Below, piece after piece: positions 62,295 to 64,000 of a DNA stretch of 64,000 bases. The translations under genes and the position numbers were made by a program. How positions within the stretch are numbered: the stretch's first letter is position 1; each line of letters begins with the position of its first letter. The notes below the pieces were generated by a model that did not search any database, was not told where the DNA came from, and worked only from the letters and a program-made list of their open reading frames with translations. Source of the stretch: Micromonospora pallida (GTDB lineage: Bacteria > Actinomycetota > Actinomycetes > Mycobacteriales > Micromonosporaceae); assembly GCF_900090325.1 (NCBI RefSeq), contig NZ_FMHW01000002.1:1798001-1862000 (forward strand), read 5' to 3'.

Positions 62295-63113
62295 ATGGGG
62301 TTCCGTGCCGCCGCGGCGACCGTCCGCGGGTCGGACCGGCGGGTGCCGATCACCCTGCTCGTGCCGGCCCTGCTCGGGTTGCTCTTCCTGCTCCTGCCGC
62401 TGGTCGGGCTGCTGGTCCGCGCACCCTGGACGGATCTGCCCCGCCGGCTCGCCGACCCGGACGTGCTCACCGCGCTGCGGCTCTCCCTGGTCTCGGCGAC
62501 CCTGGCCACCCTGCTCTGTCTCCTGCTCGGGGTGCCGCTGGCCTGGGTGCTCGCCCGGGTCGCGTTTCCCGGCCGGCGGGTGGTCCGCGCCCTGGTCACC
62601 GTCCCGTTGGTCCTGCCGCCGGTGGTCGGCGGCGTGGCGCTGCTGCTGGTGTTCGGCCGGCGCGGCCTGCTCGGTGGCTGGCTCGACGCGACGTTCGGGA
62701 TCTCGTTGCCGTTCACCACGGCCGGTGTGGTGCTCGCCGAGTCCTTCGTGGCCATGCCCTTCCTGATCATCGCGGTGGAGGGTGCCCTGCGGGGCGCGGA
62801 CCGCCGCTACGAGGAGGCCGCCGCGACCCTCGGCGCCGGACGCTGGACCACCTTCACCCACGTCACGCTGCCTCTGGTGGCGCCGGGGGTGACCGCCGGG
62901 GCGGTGCTCTGCTGGGCCCGCGCCCTCGGTGAGTTCGGCGCGACGATCACCTTCGCCGGCAACTTTCCCGGCACCACGCAGACCATGCCGCTCGCGGTGT
63001 ACCTGGCGCTGGAGAACGACCTGGAGGCGGCCCTGGTGCTGAGTCTTGTGCTGCTGGCCGTCTCGGTCACCATCCTCGCCGCGCTGCGCGACCGATGGAC
63101 GGCTGGCCCGTGA
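62295..63113 (+). CDS. modB: Molybdate ABC transporter permease
   Basis: A 272-residue permease with six membrane segments. Contains PLVLPPVVGGVALLLVFGRRG and the EAA loop EEAAATLGAGRWTTFTHVTLPLVAPG, typical for ModB. Follows modA by 5 bp; its stop overlaps modC. Confidence 0.95.
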   Translation: MGFRAAAATVRGSDRRVPITLLVPALLGLLFLLLPLVGLLVRAPWTDLPRRLADPDVLTALRLSLVSATLATLLCLLLGVPLAWVLARVAFPGRRVVRALVTVPLVLPPVVGGVALLLVFGRRGLLGGWLDATFGISLPFTTAGVVLAESFVAMPFLIIAVEGALRGADRRYEEAAATLGAGRWTTFTHVTLPLVAPGVTAGAVLCWARALGEFGATITFAGNFPGTTQTMPLAVYLALENDLEAALVLSLVLLAVSVTILAALRDRWTAGP

Positions 63114-64000
63114 CCGCCGCCGTGGGCGGGTTGGACGCGCATCTCGTCGTCGAGCGGGCCACCTTCCGGCTGGACGTCCGGCTGCGGGTCGCCGCCGGGG
63201 AGGTGGTCGCCCTGCTCGGCCCGAACGGGGCCGGCAAAACCACCGCCCTGCGTGCCCTGGCCGGGCTGCAACCGCTCACCGCCGGGCACGTCACTCTCGA
63301 CGGCCGGGACCTCGACCGCCCAGCTGCCCGGTCGTGGACCCCGCCGGAGCGTCGCCGGGTCGGCGTGGTCTTCCAGGACTACCTGCTCTTCCCGCACCTG
63401 AGCGCGGTAGAGAACGTGGCGTTCGGGCCCCGCCGGCAGGGGCTCGACCGGCGGGCCGCCCGTACGCTGGCCCGGGAGTGGCTCACCCGGGTAGGCCTGG
63501 CCGAGCACGCCGTCCGCCGGCCCCGGCAGCTCTCCGGCGGCCAGGCGCAGCGGGTGGCGCTGGCCCGGGCGCTGGCGGTCCGTCCGGCGCTGGTCCTGCT
63601 CGACGAGCCGCTCGCCGCGCTCGACGCCCGGACCCGCCTGGACACCCGCACCGAACTCCACCGGCACCTGGCCGCGCATCCGGGTGCGGCGCTGCTGGTC
63701 ACCCACGACCCGCTGGACGCCCTGGTGCTCGCCGACCGGCTCGTCGTCGTCGAGGCGGGGCGGGTGGTGCAGGAGGGCGACGCGGCCACCGTCACCGCCC
63801 GTCCCCGTACCGACTACGTGGCCCGGCTGGTCGGGCTCAACCTGGACCGTGGCGACGCCGCCGGCCACCGGGTCCGGCTCCGCGACGACCTGACGCTGGA
63901 GGCCGCCGACCGGGTCCGCGGGGAGGCGTTCGTCGCCTTCCCGCCGTCGGCGGTCGCGCTGCATCCCCGCCGGCCACCGGACGGTCCGGCCAACACCTGG
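63110..64000 (+). CDS. modC: Molybdate ABC transporter ATPase (runs off right edge)
   Basis: 297 codons in the window, no stop. Walker A LLGPNGAGKTT, signature LSGGQAQRVALARAL, Walker B LVLLDEPLAALDARTR and switch VTHDPLDAL. A TOBE domain probably begins near residue 230 and is cut by the window end. GTG 63110 overlaps the modB stop; an in-frame ATG at 63095 is an alternative. Confidence 0.94.
   Translation, partial: MTAAVGGLDAHLVVERATFRLDVRLRVAAGEVVALLGPNGAGKTTALRALAGLQPLTAGHVTLDGRDLDRPAARSWTPPERRRVGVVFQDYLLFPHLSAVENVAFGPRRQGLDRRAARTLAREWLTRVGLAEHAVRRPRQLSGGQAQRVALARALAVRPALVLLDEPLAALDARTRLDTRTELHRHLAAHPGAALLVTHDPLDALVLADRLVVVEAGRVVQEGDAATVTARPRTDYVARLVGLNLDRGDAAGHRVRLRDDLTLEAADRVRGEAFVAFPPSAVALHPRRPPDGPANTW

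Overview
The window is about 73% GC by eye, and most genes use G or C at third codon positions. Gene content points to an actinomycete of the Micromonosporaceae type (Micromonospora-like): an NRPS with MbtH, a DUF574 methyltransferase, MEDS-domain signalling proteins, a class F sortase, a DivIVA-like coiled-coil protein and many XRE regulators. The genus is an inference from gene style, not from a marker gene. I see no rRNA, tRNA or CRISPR array. Most operons use 4-base ATGA/GTGA stop-start overlaps, and several convergent gene pairs are separated by strong hairpins.

Layout. (1) 1-4.6 kb, minus strand: the start of an NRPS cluster (MbtH, PLP aminotransferase, C-A-PCP NRPS running off the left edge). 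(2) 4.7-8.1 kb: general genes (anti-sigma-type ATPase, DivIVA-like protein, DUF4291, HxlR regulator). (3) 8.3-16.3 kb: a divergent locus that I think is the most interesting part. A minus operon (methyltransferase, DUF4213/DUF364 protein, PduX-like GHMP kinase, fold-type-II PLP enzyme) faces a plus operon (MFS exporter, FecCD permease, ABC ATPase, lipoprotein binding protein). Between them lie a perfect 17-bp Fur/Zur-style palindrome and a second, weaker copy inside a -35/-10 promoter. I read it as a candidate metal-regulated small-chelator system: make, export and re-import. The importer looks like the cassette usually labelled 'putative F420-0 ABC transporter'. (4) 16.4-22 kb: O-methyltransferase, MTHFR-like protein, KptA, and a MarR-controlled nitroreductase/pirin/YceI operon with two identical operators. 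(5) 22-32.2 kb: RecD2 helicase, BtuF-like protein, a MEDS-STAS/MEDS-ATPase pair, secreted M28 peptidase, glutamate-synthase-like enzyme, orphan Phd-like protein.

(6) 32.5-34.6 kb: a secreted lysozyme-like gene preceded by about 1.4 kb of repeat-rich, mostly non-coding DNA. This carries three copies of a GGAAT-N18-GTT element (SigR-type promoter pattern) and a second family of hairpin repeats. (7) 34.6-43.4 kb: a tryptophan-2,3-dioxygenase-family gene broken by a one-base deletion, then a tightly coupled four-gene SWIM / MoxR / DUF5682 / VWA operon. (8) 43.6-51.1 kb: DUF574 methyltransferase, TetR with MFS drug exporter, DUF2786 protein, and two XRE regulators with small partner genes. (9) 51.4-57.5 kb: an accessory stretch of short unrelated genes and decayed genes (DUF1877, NUDIX, a broken RibD/DHFR-like gene, DinB, a phosphotransferase lacking its catalytic Asp, uridine-kinase-like, nucleotidyltransferase, DUF4265, IS remnant). 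(10) 57.5-61 kb: ECF sigma factor with a small membrane protein, class F sortase and a surface protein. (11) 61.1-64 kb: molybdate uptake operon (Mop regulator, ModA, ModB, ModC), running off the right edge.

All functions come from reading translated sequence and motifs; no search was run.
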